Below are positions 42,659 through 43,669 of a stretch of DNA of 43,669 nucleotides, piece by piece. The notes beneath the pieces were generated by a model that saw only the letters and a program-made list of their open reading frames with translations, was not told the DNA's origin and searched no databases. How positions within the stretch are numbered: the stretch's first letter is position 1; each line of letters begins with the position of its first letter. Origin of the DNA: Candidatus Gastranaerophilales bacterium (lineage in GTDB: Bacteria > Cyanobacteriota > Vampirovibrionia > Gastranaerophilales > Gastranaerophilaceae); the NCBI GenBank assembly GCA_016280955.1, contig JAEEHV010000053.1, positions 1 through 43,669 on the forward strand, given 5' to 3'. A program made the position numbers and the translations under genes.

Positions 42659-43096
42659 CTATTTCACAGATTTTTGTACGTCAGCTGTTATATCATCACC
42701 ACCAAAGACTACAACACCTTTTGAAATAACCATGTTATACCCCTTAGCTTTTGCTGTTGTTGAAATAGTTTCTGTTATGCTCTTATCAACAGCCTGTAAT
42801 CTTGCTGCGTAATCTTTTGCGATTGCTTCTTTCTTCTTTGCAAACTCTGCATTATACTTCTTTAAAAGTTTTTCTTTGCCTTCTTTTGTTTGTTGTTTTT
42901 CAACATCTGCCTGAGCAGTCTTTAACCATTTTTCCAAATCTTGCATTTTTGCCTGTTGTTCTTTCTTCAATGCTTGAACTTGTGCAGATTTTGAAACAAC
43001 AGCTTGAACGTCTACAACTGCAATTTTTTGTTCAGCGGTTGCTATACCTGAACCTAAAATTAATGCCATTAATGTTAGTGATAATACTTTTTTCAT
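42659..43096 (-). CDS. Skp/OmpH-like periplasmic chaperone, second copy
   Basis: The 145-residue protein has a signal peptide (MKKVLSLTLMALILGSG, cleavage after ATA near residue 21), the opening IAVVDVQAVVSKSAQV and a coiled-coil hairpin (about 45-115) that is Lys-, Gln- and Ala-rich, ending VVVFGGDDITADV. It matches the protein at 2778-3209 throughout and should also bind unfolded outer-membrane proteins. A full AAGGAG ribosome-binding site precedes its ATG. It lies 17 bases after the PilZ-domain gene and probably shares its transcript; the hairpin at 42593-42636 ends it. Confidence 0.87.
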   Translation of the reverse strand: MKKVLSLTLMALILGSGIATAEQKIAVVDVQAVVSKSAQVQALKKEQQAKMQDLEKWLKTAQADVEKQQTKEGKEKLLKKYNAEFAKKKEAIAKDYAARLQAVDKSITETISTTAKAKGYNMVISKGVVVFGGDDITADVQKSVK

Positions 43097-43113
43097 TTTC
43101 TCTCCTTTTTTGC

Positions 43114-43669
43114 TTACTTTTTACTTATTTTCATGTTGTTTTTCTGTAACATATATCTATATAAAATTTTATTTGCTACGTCAGGTGTTATATTTATAAA
43201 TTCTACACCGGCTTTATTACCGGTTATACTGACAACTTTTGATTTTAGAGTTACATCCAAATCGTCAAATGCTATTCTTACACTGGTTTCGTCACCGACT
43301 TTTAATCCGTCTATATTTTTAATCAATGCACCCGTTGTCGATATATCGTAGATTTTTACATTAGATATCAACTCTGCATCTTTTGATACATCAAATCTCA
43401 CAGAGGTACGTTTTAACTCTTCCTGATAATTTTGTTTTTCATATGCTTTGTACCTGTCAACATTCTCATTCAGGTTTTTGCTGTCCTTTCTGCTGCTGTT
43501 TACGAAGTTTCCTTCGCTTTGATAATCATTTGCAAGTTCGTAAAAATCATTTCCTACAATAGGTGCTGTTGTTTTCATGTCTATTGAGCGATCTAATCCC
43601 AAAGAGAATGAGCCGGTTTTTTCTGTATATATTTGAGCATCTGCATCTCTAAGTCTGCGTCTGTAATTG
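43114..43669 (-). CDS. PilZ-domain protein, 5' end outside window
   Basis: The C-terminal part carries a PilZ domain with both c-di-GMP motifs: RTSVR (RxxxR) and DISTTG (D/N-x-S-x-x-G), followed by LKVGDETSVRIAF and an ending that is rich in Lys and Asn. PilZ proteins sense cyclic di-GMP and regulate motility, pili or polysaccharide export. Upstream of an internal ATG (43579 region) and TTG (43602) the frame is still open and reads RRRLRDADAQIYTEKTGSFS up to the window edge, with no ribosome-binding site before either codon, so the true start is probably beyond position 43669. It is cotranscribed with the Skp-like gene. Confidence 0.8.
   Translation of the reverse strand, partial: NYRRRLRDADAQIYTEKTGSFSLGLDRSIDMKTTAPIVGNDFYELANDYQSEGNFVNSSRKDSKNLNENVDRYKAYEKQNYQEELKRTSVRFDVSKDAELISNVKIYDISTTGALIKNIDGLKVGDETSVRIAFDDLDVTLKSKVVSITGNKAGVEFINITPDVANKILYRYMLQKNNMKISKK

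Noticed and set aside
43580..43602. Start of the PilZ protein at the TTG at 43602 or the following ATG
   Set aside because: Neither has a ribosome-binding site and the frame stays open, with protein-like sequence, to the window edge.

Overview
The window is AT-rich, gene-dense DNA from a Gram-negative-type anaerobe. It carries outer-membrane biogenesis genes (a TpsB/Omp85-type protein, two Skp/OmpH-like chaperones, an MsbA-like exporter), a class A penicillin-binding protein, a PilM-PilN/PilO pair and oxygen-sensitive enzymes (three radical SAM proteins including a pyruvate formate-lyase activase, and a 2-hydroxyacyl-CoA dehydratase-type activator). Together with lineage-style small proteins, such as the partial gene at the left edge starting MGMAASQARLL, this suggests a gut member of the non-photosynthetic cyanobacterial sister lineage (Melainabacteria/Vampirovibrionia, Gastranaerophilales). 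That assignment is inference: there is no rRNA or other decisive marker here.

Layout. 1-3.2 kb: two minus-strand small genes, then an outer-membrane TpsB-like transporter and a Skp-like chaperone. 3.2-6.3 kb: a minus-strand pair, PBP1A plus an AICAR-transformylase-like protein that has lost its catalytic Lys-His. 6.4-8.2 kb: a YkgJ-type cysteine-cluster protein, a candidate CheD-like deamidase and an ORF6N-domain protein. 8.2-14.1 kb: minus-strand B12-type radical SAM enzyme, small unknown protein, GPH-type MFS transporter (with a five-unit 11-bp tandem repeat at its stop codon) and a two-domain M16 peptidase. 14.2-20.2 kb: POT peptide transporter, small glycine-rich protein, glucose-6-phosphate isomerase, secreted unknown protein, tRNA-Gln(CUG), MsbA-like ABC exporter. 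20.2-26.9 kb: PFL-activating enzyme, a degenerate glycogen-synthase-like GT-B protein, a BadF/HgdC-like activator, an AGCS amino-acid symporter and three small unknown proteins. 26.9-38.1 kb: TIGR03960-type radical SAM protein, Tag glycosylase, a 612-residue predicted zinc metalloprotease, then rlmB-sigma70-TPR on the minus strand and the PilMN/PilO pair. 38.2-42.4 kb: tRNA-Gly(UCC) followed directly by a compact Mu-like transposable element (DDE transposase, AAA+ ATPase, a wHTH plus recombinase core-binding protein, a small HTH protein). 42.4-43.7 kb: a relic of a LuxR-type HTH gene, the second Skp-like gene and a PilZ-domain gene running off the edge.

The best leads for something undescribed are: (i) the Mu-like element, with palindromic GC-rich units between its genes and one apparently inserted in frame inside the transposase, a transposase start whose Shine-Dalgarno sequence sits in the loop of a perfect 10-bp hairpin, and a catalytic-domain-less recombinase fragment; (ii) a short shared N-terminal motif (N/S-x-F-x) on four otherwise unrelated small proteins, one of which has CheD-like Thr-Cys-His spacing; (iii) two enzyme-like proteins without their family's catalytic residues (AICARFT-like and GT5-like). 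All of this was read by eye; no database search or alignment program was run.
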